This document shows positions 33,889 through 40,840 of a stretch of 64,000 nt of DNA, one piece after another. Positions within the stretch are counted from its first letter, which is position 1, and every line of letters begins with the position of its first letter. A program made the translations under genes and the position numbers. The notes beneath the pieces were generated by a model that saw only the letters and a program-made list of their open reading frames with translations, made no database searches and was not told the origin of the DNA. The DNA is from Ruminococcus flavefaciens (GTDB lineage Bacteria > Bacillota > Clostridia > Oscillospirales > Ruminococcaceae): contig NZ_FNWV01000001.1 of NCBI RefSeq assembly GCF_900108555.1, positions 634,973 through 698,972 of the forward strand. The letters are read 5' to 3'.

Positions 33889-34329
33889 ATGGTTTCAGAA
33901 GAGTTTAAATCTATTATTAATACGCTTGAAAACCAAGCTCAGCAAACTGAGAGTGAAATGGACTTTTTCGAGGCGGCTACTGAAGAGCAAATCTCTGACT
34001 TCGAAAAGAATAACAGTCTTTCTTTTCCTTCTAAATTCAGAGAGTGGTTGCTATTCTCTGACGGTGGTGAATGCTTTTTACCCGCTGGTGTTCAGTTCTA
34101 TGGTGTTGCGCATAAGCCCCTTATTGATGTCAACAATCAGACTAGACCTGATGACAGTTATGTTGTGATTGGCGGAACACCGAATGGTGATCCTGTATTG
34201 ATAAAAAAGGATTCAGAAACCATTTCAATTTATAATAAAGAGGAAGGTAAAATTGAAGAAGAGGAAGTATACGATGACTTCTTTGCATTCTTAAATGGTC
34301 TCTATGACTATCTCGGCATGGGAGAGTGA
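33889..34329 (+). CDS. SMI1/KNR4 (SUKH) family protein, probable immunity protein
   Basis: The 146-residue cytoplasmic protein has the SUKH pattern: EEQISDFEKNNSLSFPSKFREWLLFSDGGE near residues 28-57, then a GV-F-GV segment and a central VVIGGTPNGDPVLI. SUKH proteins are the commonest immunity family for nuclease polymorphic toxins. The gene is 4 bases upstream of an HNH-nuclease gene and shares its promoter. The ATG at 33889 lies 8 bases after AAGGAG. The order immunity-then-toxin is the reverse of the usual one, and it guarantees protection before toxin synthesis. The toxin target of the partner is inferred from its domain. Confidence 0.88.
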   Translation: MVSEEFKSIINTLENQAQQTESEMDFFEAATEEQISDFEKNNSLSFPSKFREWLLFSDGGECFLPAGVQFYGVAHKPLIDVNNQTRPDDSYVVIGGTPNGDPVLIKKDSETISIYNKEEGKIEEEEVYDDFFAFLNGLYDYLGMGE

Positions 34330-34333
34330 TCCT

Positions 34334-34894
34334 ATGGCAAGAGATAATGCTGCTTGTAACAGAGCAATCAGAAAAGCATGGGCGTGCGAGCGGGAACTTG
34401 TTCTTGCTGGAAAAGGCTCACGAAATTGGACACCAGAGCAACGAGAACAACTCATCACTAAAGGTAAGGTGTATGATGCCGATGGAAAAGCCTTTATTGG
34501 TCAGCATATGAAAAGCGTCAGCGGTTTCCCTGATAATCAAGGCGATGCAGATAATATTCAACTTCTCTCGCAAGAGGAACACCTTGAAGCACATAAGGGA
34601 GATTGGCATAATGTAACGAATTGGTATTATGATCCGGACACAAAGACGTTTTATGATTTTGATGTGTATGATTATAGCAAATTTCCTCCCGATGACTACA
34701 TTAATTTTCACCCCGAAGAATACCGAATTTCACTTGATGTAGTTTCGGAAGAACCTTCGACGGAGGAATCAAAAGAAAATATAGAATCGGAAAAGAAGGT
34801 TGAGGAAACGTCACCCCCCAAGAAAACAAAGGTAATAGAAAACAATAGAGGTTCTGATAAAAGTAAAGTCGGTCCCCCCCTCCACCGAGTATAG
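34334..34894 (+). CDS. HNH-type nuclease toxin, N-terminal part, interrupted at a C7 tract
   Basis: This 186-residue frame begins with ARDNAACNRAIRKAWACERE and continues with WTPEQREQLITKGK, DADGKAFIGQHMKSV, GDADNIQLLSQEEHLEAH and GDWHNVTNWYYDP. This His/Asn/His arrangement is that of the HNH (GH-E/WHH-like) nuclease domains at the ends of bacterial polymorphic toxins. Here it is at the N-terminus and no secretion domain or signal peptide precedes it. The frame stops at 34894 just after the seven-C run at 34874-34880. The -1 frame continues as clear coding sequence, so the full protein would need eight Cs or a ribosomal -1 shift. It pairs with the SUKH gene 4 bases upstream. Confidence 0.75.
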   Translation: MARDNAACNRAIRKAWACERELVLAGKGSRNWTPEQREQLITKGKVYDADGKAFIGQHMKSVSGFPDNQGDADNIQLLSQEEHLEAHKGDWHNVTNWYYDPDTKTFYDFDVYDYSKFPPDDYINFHPEEYRISLDVVSEEPSTEESKENIESEKKVEETSPPKKTKVIENNRGSDKSKVGPPLHRV

Positions 34895-35298
34895 ACAAAC
34901 ACGACACTACTTTTGAAAAGGTAGCGCAATCACAGAAAACTGTGCCTAAGCCGCCAAAAAGAGAAAAGAAAGTCGTTAGAGTATTAAAAGCAGTAGGTAG
35001 ATTTATTGTTGAGCATCCCGTTGAGTCAATCGAGATAGCAGGAGTCACAATTGGCGGTGCGGTAAAAATCGTTCACTCCATTAGTTCTAGCAGAAACAAC
35101 GGTAGCAGTATAAGCCGAGAAAAAAGCTCCTCTTCTTCTGTTAAGTCTGATATTGTTACGCAGGTTGAAGAAATAATCGAGAAAGCAAGTCGCTCATCGC
35201 CTCGTGAACACAATGTTTCAGGATATGATCGTCAGCAAAATGGCAGGACTGTTCATGTCAATCCTTATAAACGTGGCGGGAAAAAAACAGATAAATGA
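34873..35298 (+). pseudogene. C-terminal part of the nuclease gene in the shifted frame
   Basis: Directly after the C7 tract the -1 frame reads PPPSIDKHDTTFEKVAQ, then a basic stretch (KPPKREKKVVRVLKAVG), a short hydrophobic segment (ESIEIAGVTIGGAVKIV), a Ser-rich linker and a terminal module GYDRQQNGRTVHVNPYKRGG. The first possible ATG is at 34942, but coding character starts right at the C-run, so it is the second half of the preceding gene. The last module resembles ends of phage- or toxin-associated proteins but I cannot name it. Either phase variation, a sequencing indel, or programmed shifting explains the break. Confidence 0.7.
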
Positions 35299-35390
35299 CA
35301 AAACTGCCAATTATATTATCAAGTATCGGCACTAAGCAAAAACGGCGTAGTGCCGTTCTTTGTTGCACTTATGCACCTTACGGCTATATT

Positions 35391-35412
35391 TGCACCCATT
35401 GGGTGCATTTTT
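35391..35412 (+). terminator. Terminator after the nuclease gene
   Basis: TGCACCC-ATT-GGGTGCA followed by T5. Confidence 0.85.
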
Positions 35413-35640
35413 CGTGTATGTGTTAAATTAAATCAAAATAGCAATAGCAATAGACCTTGTAGGCGGAATAGATGGCTCCATTATCAGATGTATCAATTTC
35501 ACATGTAATAAAATACTGCCCTTTACGGGCAGCTGATAGAACGTTTATCGTAAAAATAGGCTATCACTATTTCTACATAGGGATAGCCTATCATAGCATT
35601 TGAAAAACGCCTCATATAGTTGACTAGAATAATATTATAA
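35413..35640. other. Intergenic stretch with two inverted repeats
   Basis: CTGCCC-TTTAC-GGGCAG near 35516-35532 and ATAGGCTATC/GATAGCCTAT near 35557-35590 are visible. The second may terminate the minus-strand HTH gene. No ORF. Confidence 0.5.
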
Positions 35641-36627
35641 TCAACCGTCGAGCCTTTTCAAGATATCTTCGTATACTCTCTGAGTACAGTCTTCCAAGTA
35701 TCCAGATGGATCTTCGAAGTATTCTTCGAGCCATTCCTCTATCAAGCCAGGATGTTCTGTCTCAATATATTTTTGAAGCTCACTGACACGAACTCGGTCA
35801 CCAGGATTTTTCCTAATGGCATCACAGTAAGAGTGTAAATCTTCTGCATTGAGAAGGTACTCAAGTCTTGGTAAAATATCCCATGCTGTGAGATTCTCTC
35901 CACCACAAGCGTATATGAAGCAACGCTGTTCATTGGATATTATGTTTGAAGCATAACCCATATTTGTCCTAAGGCTAACTTCACCATCATCATCGACGTA
36001 CATCCAAAGTTCATGTCTCACGGTATCAAGGACATATTTTATGTAGAGTTCAAAAAGAGCGTCCTTAATATCACGATCATATTCTTCAAAAAGATCGATC
36101 CATCTCTTTCTAGTTTTTACCCTCATTTTTTTCACTCCTTCCTTCTTTAACTCAAAAACGGAATCAGCCTGATCTGTTGGGTTTATTTGGTTCAACTCGA
36201 TAGCAGCGCTTTTGTTCTCATTAAGCAATCTGTCAAAAAATTTTTGATAGATTCTTTTATTAGTTCGCACCCATTCATCAGATATTGTTTGTTTAGTATC
36301 TTTATCTGAAGATGTCGGCGAAACAAGCAACTGAGCGCTTCTCAAGGCTTGTTCTGTCTCTGAGGAAGTGTAATAGTCCGGATTAAAAATGAGAATATCA
36401 AGTATACATTGAATCATCCTAGTTTCAAAATTGAACGCAGATGATTCGCGCTTGAATACTGTTAAAAGTGCCAGATACAATGTTTGGCTAATTGGAGATT
36501 TGCAATTCTCGATTTTATTGACAGTTTGGCGTGTGACGCCTACTTCTTCACCGAGTTTTTGTGCGCTCCAACCTAGCATTGTCCGTAACAATCGGAGATG
36601 TTGTTGCAATTTATGGAGATCGTCCAA
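35641..36627 (-). CDS. XRE-family HTH protein with long uncharacterised C-terminus
   Basis: Residues 1-62 form a Cro/C1-type helix-turn-helix (LRTMLGWSAQKLGEEVGVTRQTVNKIE). The remaining 265 residues are predicted soluble, mixed helical and acidic, and I recognise no domain. It may be the regulator of the island or the sensor half of a lost defence or toxin module. It has its own promoter (36657-36685) and is transcribed away from the helicase/integrase side. Codon use is intermediate between the AT-rich cargo and host genes. Confidence 0.8.
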   Translation of the reverse strand: MDDLHKLQQHLRLLRTMLGWSAQKLGEEVGVTRQTVNKIENCKSPISQTLYLALLTVFKRESSAFNFETRMIQCILDILIFNPDYYTSSETEQALRSAQLLVSPTSSDKDTKQTISDEWVRTNKRIYQKFFDRLLNENKSAAIELNQINPTDQADSVFELKKEGVKKMRVKTRKRWIDLFEEYDRDIKDALFELYIKYVLDTVRHELWMYVDDDGEVSLRTNMGYASNIISNEQRCFIYACGGENLTAWDILPRLEYLLNAEDLHSYCDAIRKNPGDRVRVSELQKYIETEHPGLIEEWLEEYFEDPSGYLEDCTQRVYEDILKRLDG

Positions 36628-36656
36628 GCTTCTCGCCTCCCGTCTTTTGTATCTTT

Positions 36657-36685
36657 ATCATACACCATGTCGCCTGAGATGTCAA
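36657..36685 (-). promoter_or_regulatory. Promoter of the XRE-family gene
   Basis: Minus-strand TTGACA, 17 bp, TATGAT. Confidence 0.8.
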
Positions 36686-36879
36686 CAAAAATCAAGCAAA
36701 ATGTCTGATTGCACATTATCAAAATTCTAAACGCGAAGAATATCGTGCATAATCTACAGATATATGTATGCAAATTATGCCAATTACGTGTAATGTTTTG
36801 CTTGTATTGGTTATACATTTTATTTTACTCTTGGCAAATCTTTCATAGGTCCGCTGTAAAATTCACTTGTTGCCTAGCC

Positions 36880-37575
36880 TTCTTTTACAACTTCTATGCA
36901 ATTGATACTTATGATAGTTTTGTCAATTATGTAAGAACAGGCAAAAATAAAGACATTAAGCTTAGAACTCATTTTGCTGTTTCTTTCACTAAAGGCGAAG
37001 GTGATAAGAGTGATTACGATCGAAAAAAGAGCGTAAGAAATGCGTTTAATTCGCCTTTCCGTCCTTTTGTACTTGCTTCTACCTCTATAGGTCAGGAAGG
37101 TCTTGACTTTCATAATTACTGTCGCAGGATAGTCCATTGGAATCTTCCATCAAATCCTATAGATATTGAGCAAAGGGAAGGAAGGATCAATCGCTTTGAG
37201 TGTCTTGCTATCAGGCAGAATATCGCCAAAAGGTATAATGATATTCGCTTCAAAAAAGATGTTTGGAACGAAATGTTCAAAAAAGCTTGTTCTGAAGAAA
37301 AGAGTGCCAATGGTTCTGATCTGATACCATTCTGGGGACTAAAGAACACGGAAGAAATGGTGAAAATCGAACGTATAGTGCCTATGTATCCTTTCAGCAG
37401 AGATCAGAATAATTATGAAAGGCTTATAAAAATCCTTTCTCTTTACAGGCTTGCTCTCGGACAACCTCGACAGGAGGAATTGTTGGAGTATCTTATAAAA
37501 GGCGATATACTGTCGGATGAAGAGATCAATCAACTCTTTATCAACCTTAGTCCATTCTATAGAGAAGAGGAATAG
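36880..37575 (+). pseudogene. Helicase C-terminal fragment (SNF2/DEAD-like, defence type)
   Basis: The frame carries helicase motif V (ASTSIGQEGLDFH) and VI (QREGRINRF), followed by a C-terminal part DLIPFWGLKNTEEM and GQPRQEELLEYLIKGD. The ATP-binding half (motifs I-III) is missing, and the sequence before about 36880 has no coding character, so this is a 5'-deleted remnant. The closest family by eye is the large helicases of DISARM-type or related phage-defence systems. It ends with TAG, 33 bases before the integrase start and in the same frame, suggesting a deletion that joined the two genes. Confidence 0.7.
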
Positions 37576-37608
37576 TATCACATTAAGATAGATGATATAA
37601 GAAAGAAA

Positions 37609-38607
37609 ATGCAGCTCTCAAAGGATAAGTTCGCTGCATTATGCGGAGTATCCTCTGCAACTATCTGCGCTGTCTGCAAACCTGACGGACATATCAGTAT
37701 CAAGTCAGCCGAGAAGATAGCTAAAGGACTTAACACCCCTGTTCAGAAATTATTTGAACTTCATCTTGATACTGGAGGTTTGTCAGACAAAACTATACTC
37801 CACTACCATAAACTCATAAGCACAATTCTGGCACAGGCGACACGTGACAGGCTTATCCCCTTCAACATCGCCGACAGGAACCATATGAAAGCTCCTAAGC
37901 TGGAGCGTAAGGAAGCTGCTTTCCTTGATGATGAACAGGTAAGGCACGTTCTGGAGCTGCTTGAAAATGAGCCTATCAAGTGGAAAACGATTATGTATTT
38001 GCTTATTTACAGCGGTATCCGCAGAGGTGAACTGCTCGGACTAGAATGGAAAGATATAAATTTTGAAAAGAAGGTCATATCTATCCGACGGACAAGCCAG
38101 GCAGTAGATCATATGGGGATAATTACAAAGTCTCCTAAGAACGATACTTCATACCGCACGATTAAGCTGTCTGAGACAGTGTTAGTTCTGCTTCGTGATT
38201 ATCAGCAGTATTGGCAGAAACGAAGAACCGAGCTTGATGATTACTGGCAGGACGAAATACAGATTACTCTTGCAGACGGCAGTACCCAAACAGTCCCCAA
38301 CGACCGCTTGTTCACAAAGGTCGACTCAACGCCTATGAACCCATATAGTGTAAGTGATTGGGTACGAAAATTCGTAAAGCGGAACAATCTACCGTATTTT
38401 ACGCCGCATTCACTCCGGCATACCCATGCGACGCTTCTGATCGCTGAAGGAGTAAGTATCCCGACTGTCTCACGAAGGCTGGGACATTCCAGTATCGCTA
38501 CGACAAGTAAGATATATATTCACGCTATCCAGTCCGCGGACGAGATCGCATCAAACGCCCTTGAGGATAAACTCAAGCTAGAAAAGCGCAAAGATAATGC
38601 AGACTAA
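37609..38607 (+). CDS. Tyrosine recombinase (integrase) with embedded HTH, N-terminally short
   Basis: The 332-residue protein keeps the whole catalytic domain: the first Arg in YSGIRRGELLGLEW, HSLRHTHATLL (HxxR), LGHSSIATTSKIY with the second His and the nucleophilic Tyr. The N-terminus is a Cro/C1-like HTH (KDKFAALCGVSSATICAV) that in many clostridial integrases is inserted in the core-binding domain. The usual arm-binding domain of about 60 residues is not in frame upstream, so the gene may be 5' truncated by the helicase junction. It lies 0.2 kb from the tRNA-Ala gene, as expected for its integration enzyme. The start codon is weakly supported. Confidence 0.88.
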   Translation: MQLSKDKFAALCGVSSATICAVCKPDGHISIKSAEKIAKGLNTPVQKLFELHLDTGGLSDKTILHYHKLISTILAQATRDRLIPFNIADRNHMKAPKLERKEAAFLDDEQVRHVLELLENEPIKWKTIMYLLIYSGIRRGELLGLEWKDINFEKKVISIRRTSQAVDHMGIITKSPKNDTSYRTIKLSETVLVLLRDYQQYWQKRRTELDDYWQDEIQITLADGSTQTVPNDRLFTKVDSTPMNPYSVSDWVRKFVKRNNLPYFTPHSLRHTHATLLIAEGVSIPTVSRRLGHSSIATTSKIYIHAIQSADEIASNALEDKLKLEKRKDNAD

Positions 38608-38614
38608 TGAATTG

Positions 38615-38646
38615 AGGCTCTCCGTAATAGAGAGCCTTATTTTTTT
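38615..38646 (+). terminator. Terminator of the integrase gene
   Basis: AGGCTCTC/GAGAGCCT stem followed by TATTTTTTT. Confidence 0.85.
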
Positions 38647-38699
38647 ATTATGTGATTGCTTCAGCATTTGCCGTTACAATATGCGTTTCTTGATACACG

Positions 38700-38721
38700 T
38701 AACGGAAATCTTAACGGAAAT
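38700..38721 (+). promoter_or_regulatory. Candidate integrase arm sites near attL
   Basis: TAACGGAAAT occurs at 38700-38709 and 38712-38721, matching the pair near attR. Confidence 0.6.
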
Positions 38722-38761
38722 CTACTATTTTCTTCTTTCTCAAAGCATAATAGCAAAAAAC

Positions 38762-38794
38762 AAAGCCTATGTTTTCAGCTAAACATAGGCTTTT
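38762..38794. terminator. Bidirectional terminator beside tRNA-Ala
   Basis: AAGCCTATGTTT/AAACATAGGCTT with T-runs on both strands. Downstream of the tRNA on the minus strand. Confidence 0.8.
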
Positions 38795-38799
38795 CTCAT

Positions 38800-38875
38800 T
38801 GGTGGAGCATAGGGGACTTGAACCCCTGACCCCCACACTGCCAGTGTGATGCGCTCCCAACTGCGCTAATGCCCC
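38800..38875 (-). tRNA. tRNA-Ala (anticodon GGC), attL of the island
   Basis: 76 nt with encoded CCA. The acceptor stem GGGGCAT/ATGCTCC has a G3:U70 wobble typical of alanine tRNA. D-loop, anticodon loop CTGGCAG, and T-arm GGGGT TCAAGTC CCC-type pairing are complete. The 43 bases at 38802-38844 are duplicated at attR. The CCA here is contributed by the island side. Confidence 0.95.
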
Positions 38876-38955
38876 GAATACGGATACATTATATCACATT
38901 AGCGGCAATTTGTCAATGCATACAGCATTTTCAGCGACATAAAAGCTTTCAGCTG

Positions 38956-40095
38956 TCAATAATAAAGTGCATATCCGTCAGCGGAGGAATTCTTCACTTC
39001 CTTTATCTGTTTTTTAATAATGTCGGGATCGTTTATCCACTCCAGCTCCGCAGCCTCTCCTGCCCACTTATCCTCCCTGCCGAGCTTGTATGCGGCAAGC
39101 CCGATAATGAGTGCGGCTTTGCTTTCATCAACCAGCTCCTCCCACTGTTTCAGAGTCGGCAGGAAGGGACTGTTCTCATTCTCAAATCCGAAATATATCT
39201 GCGGAACTATATAATCGCAGAAGCCCGCTTCACTTCCCCAACGTATGACATCGGCGTATTGAGTGCTGTAGTCCGCGTCAACATTCCCCTGCGGACTTAT
39301 ACCGAAAACAATCCTTGTGTCCTTCTCCTTGACCGTATCATACATGGCTTTTACAAAGCGGTTCACGTTATCGACACGCCACTGCGCAAGCTCTGTGCTT
39401 CCGCTTGCTTCAAAGGCTTCACGGTCGAACTCAGTATCAGTTGTGGGGTAGAAATAGTCGTCGATATGTACTCCGTCAACGTCGTAATTTTCTAGTATTT
39501 CGCTTACGGAGTTTTCGATTAGCTCCACCGTTTCGGGATAAGCAGGATCAAGATACCAGCGTCCGTTTACATTTTTCACATAGGGCTCACCTGCATTTAT
39601 CCACTTCTTCACTATAAAGCTGTCAGGGACTTTTTCCATTTGCTCAGCCGTCTGTAGTCTCAAAGGATTTATCCATGCATGGACCGATATGCCGCGGTCA
39701 TGTGCTTCTTCAAGGATTATCGCCAGCGGATCGTAGTCACCGTCAAGGTATGCGCCTTTCGGAAAAAGCTCCGAAACATAGTAGGCATCGCCATTCGGTC
39801 TGACATGGAAATACACCGTATTCACGCTGTCTGCTGCCGCGTCCTCCATTATCTTCGCCACACTTTTGCGGAAGCTTTCCTCGCTTTTTCCCTGCATATA
39901 ATCAGGGAAACGGACATACGGCAGCCACATTCCCACCTGCTCCCTGTAATTCAGCGGCTCATATGCTTCATTTTCTGTTACGGGAGCTTTTGATTCGCTG
40001 CACTCCGTCCCGTGGTCTACAGTTTTTACAACTGTTGAGCAGCCTGCTGACAAAAGAAAAGCAGCTGCACAGGCAGCTGCGAAGAATTTCTTCAT
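38956..40095 (-). CDS. GHL10-family (glycosyl hydrolase-like 10) lipoprotein
   Basis: The 379-residue exported protein begins with a lipoprotein signal (lipobox LSAGC, Cys about residue 19). The body matches the GHL10/DUF187 TIM-barrel family: VGMWLPYVRF, VYFHVRPNGDAYY, GISVHAWINPLR, the catalytic-type VDGVHIDDYFYP, and IVPQIYFGF. Members have been associated with peptidoglycan or surface glycan cleavage. The residues that would act as acids are the paired Asp in HIDDYF. The ATG at 40095 is chosen over a GTG three codons earlier. It lies 46 bases downstream of the GNAT gene and is probably co-transcribed. Confidence 0.92.
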   Translation of the reverse strand: MKKFFAAACAAAFLLSAGCSTVVKTVDHGTECSESKAPVTENEAYEPLNYREQVGMWLPYVRFPDYMQGKSEESFRKSVAKIMEDAAADSVNTVYFHVRPNGDAYYVSELFPKGAYLDGDYDPLAIILEEAHDRGISVHAWINPLRLQTAEQMEKVPDSFIVKKWINAGEPYVKNVNGRWYLDPAYPETVELIENSVSEILENYDVDGVHIDDYFYPTTDTEFDREAFEASGSTELAQWRVDNVNRFVKAMYDTVKEKDTRIVFGISPQGNVDADYSTQYADVIRWGSEAGFCDYIVPQIYFGFENENSPFLPTLKQWEELVDESKAALIIGLAAYKLGREDKWAGEAAELEWINDPDIIKKQIKEVKNSSADGYALYY

Positions 40096-40141
40096 ACATC
40101 TCACCTCACTGCATTATATGCAGTGCTCGGACAGGATATGC

Positions 40142-40609
40142 TCAGTTTTTTTCGTAATTCACTATGGTCATTCTGTCATTTATTACCTTGCTGTCGCCTG
40201 TGCGATGATATCCCATTTTTTCGTACAGATAGCAGTTCCCTGCCTCCTGCAATATGGTATCGAGAGCCCAGTTATCCCTGCCGTGAAGCTCCTCAGCAGC
40301 GATAATAGCTTTCTGAGCATAGCCCTTTCCGCGGTACTCCTTCATAATAAATACAGGTGAGATACGCTTGCGGCTGCCGTCCTTCATATCGACTACGCGG
40401 ATAGCTCCCACAGCAGTTTCGCCGTCCATAATGAAGTAATAGTATGTAAATGGCTGTTTCAGACGCTCCTCCACTCTGCTCACTGGCTCGTTTGCAGGAC
40501 TTGTTTCGTAGTCGCGGTACTTTTCCAGCAGCTCCGAAAAGGCTTCCACCTGCATTTTCCAGAGCTTTTCGCAGTCATTCACGCCGATACGTTCAAGCTT
40601 TATATTCAT
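40142..40609 (-). CDS. GNAT-family N-acetyltransferase
   Basis: The 155-residue protein has the acetyl-CoA binding motif A in SPVFIMKEYRGKGYAQKAI (R/QxxGxG/A) and a C-terminal GNCYLYEKMGYHRTGD typical of GNAT proteins. The acceptor is unknown. GGAG lies upstream of the ATG. It precedes the GHL10 lipoprotein gene on the same strand. Confidence 0.92.
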   Translation of the reverse strand: MNIKLERIGVNDCEKLWKMQVEAFSELLEKYRDYETSPANEPVSRVEERLKQPFTYYYFIMDGETAVGAIRVVDMKDGSRKRISPVFIMKEYRGKGYAQKAIIAAEELHGRDNWALDTILQEAGNCYLYEKMGYHRTGDSKVINDRMTIVNYEKN

Positions 40610-40644
40610 ATTTCTTACTCCTGTTTTAAATAGTTGAGAGTTGC

Positions 40645-40671
40645 GGAACGCCGAGGGCGGCGTTCCCTACA
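40645..40671 (-). repeat. GTAG-headed REP-like hairpin
   Basis: Stem GGAACGCC/GGCGTTCC followed by CTACA. A partial GAGAGTTG heptad precedes it. Confidence 0.75.
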
Positions 40672-40732
40672 ATTCTTACTTACGGGCTGACGAATGACTC
40701 CCTACACTGTATTGAGATGTCAGCAGAGCTGA

Positions 40733-40768
40733 CAGAGGGTACGTGCAGCTGTTAGTGCGCCAGTCCCT
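40733..40768 (-). repeat. REP-like unit shared with 18354-18391
   Basis: Inverted copy of the 18.36-kb unit, about 30 bases nearly identical. Confidence 0.65.
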
Positions 40769-40772
40769 GCTT

Positions 40773-40799
40773 TAACTCTCAACTCTCAACTCTAAACTA
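40773..40799. repeat. 7-bp array (AACTCTC)
   Basis: Four AACTCTC/AACTCTA heptads between the REP-like unit and the rpoC terminator. Confidence 0.75.
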
Positions 40800-40807
40800 A
40801 AAGAAAG

Positions 40808-40837
40808 GCTCCCGAAGAATACACCTCGGGAGCTTTG
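40808..40837 (-). terminator. Terminator of rpoBC
   Basis: GGCTCCCGA/TCGGGAGC(T) stem, followed on the minus strand by CCTTTCTTTT. Confidence 0.75.
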
Positions 40838-40840
40838 ATA

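Larger units (their letters stand above)
31114..38844. mobile_element. 7.7-kb integrative island in tRNA-Ala(GGC)
   Basis: 43-bp direct repeats 7,688 bp apart, a tyrosine integrase 0.2 kb from the intact tRNA gene, and paired TAACGGAAAT sites at both ends define the element. Cargo is an AgcS symporter, a SUKH/HNH-nuclease pair, an HTH protein and several gene fragments (GH9, Y-family polymerase, helicase). No conjugation, capsid or replication genes are visible, so it is probably a degraded or satellite-type island that depends on others for transfer. Confidence 0.85.

Noticed and set aside
36709..36879. 5' part of the helicase frame
   Set aside because: Hydrophobic, AT-rich and without helicase similarity. 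Coding character starts near 36880.
40681..40705. Another GTAG-type hairpin before CCCTACA
   Set aside because: The word CCCTACA is present but the preceding stem pairs poorly.
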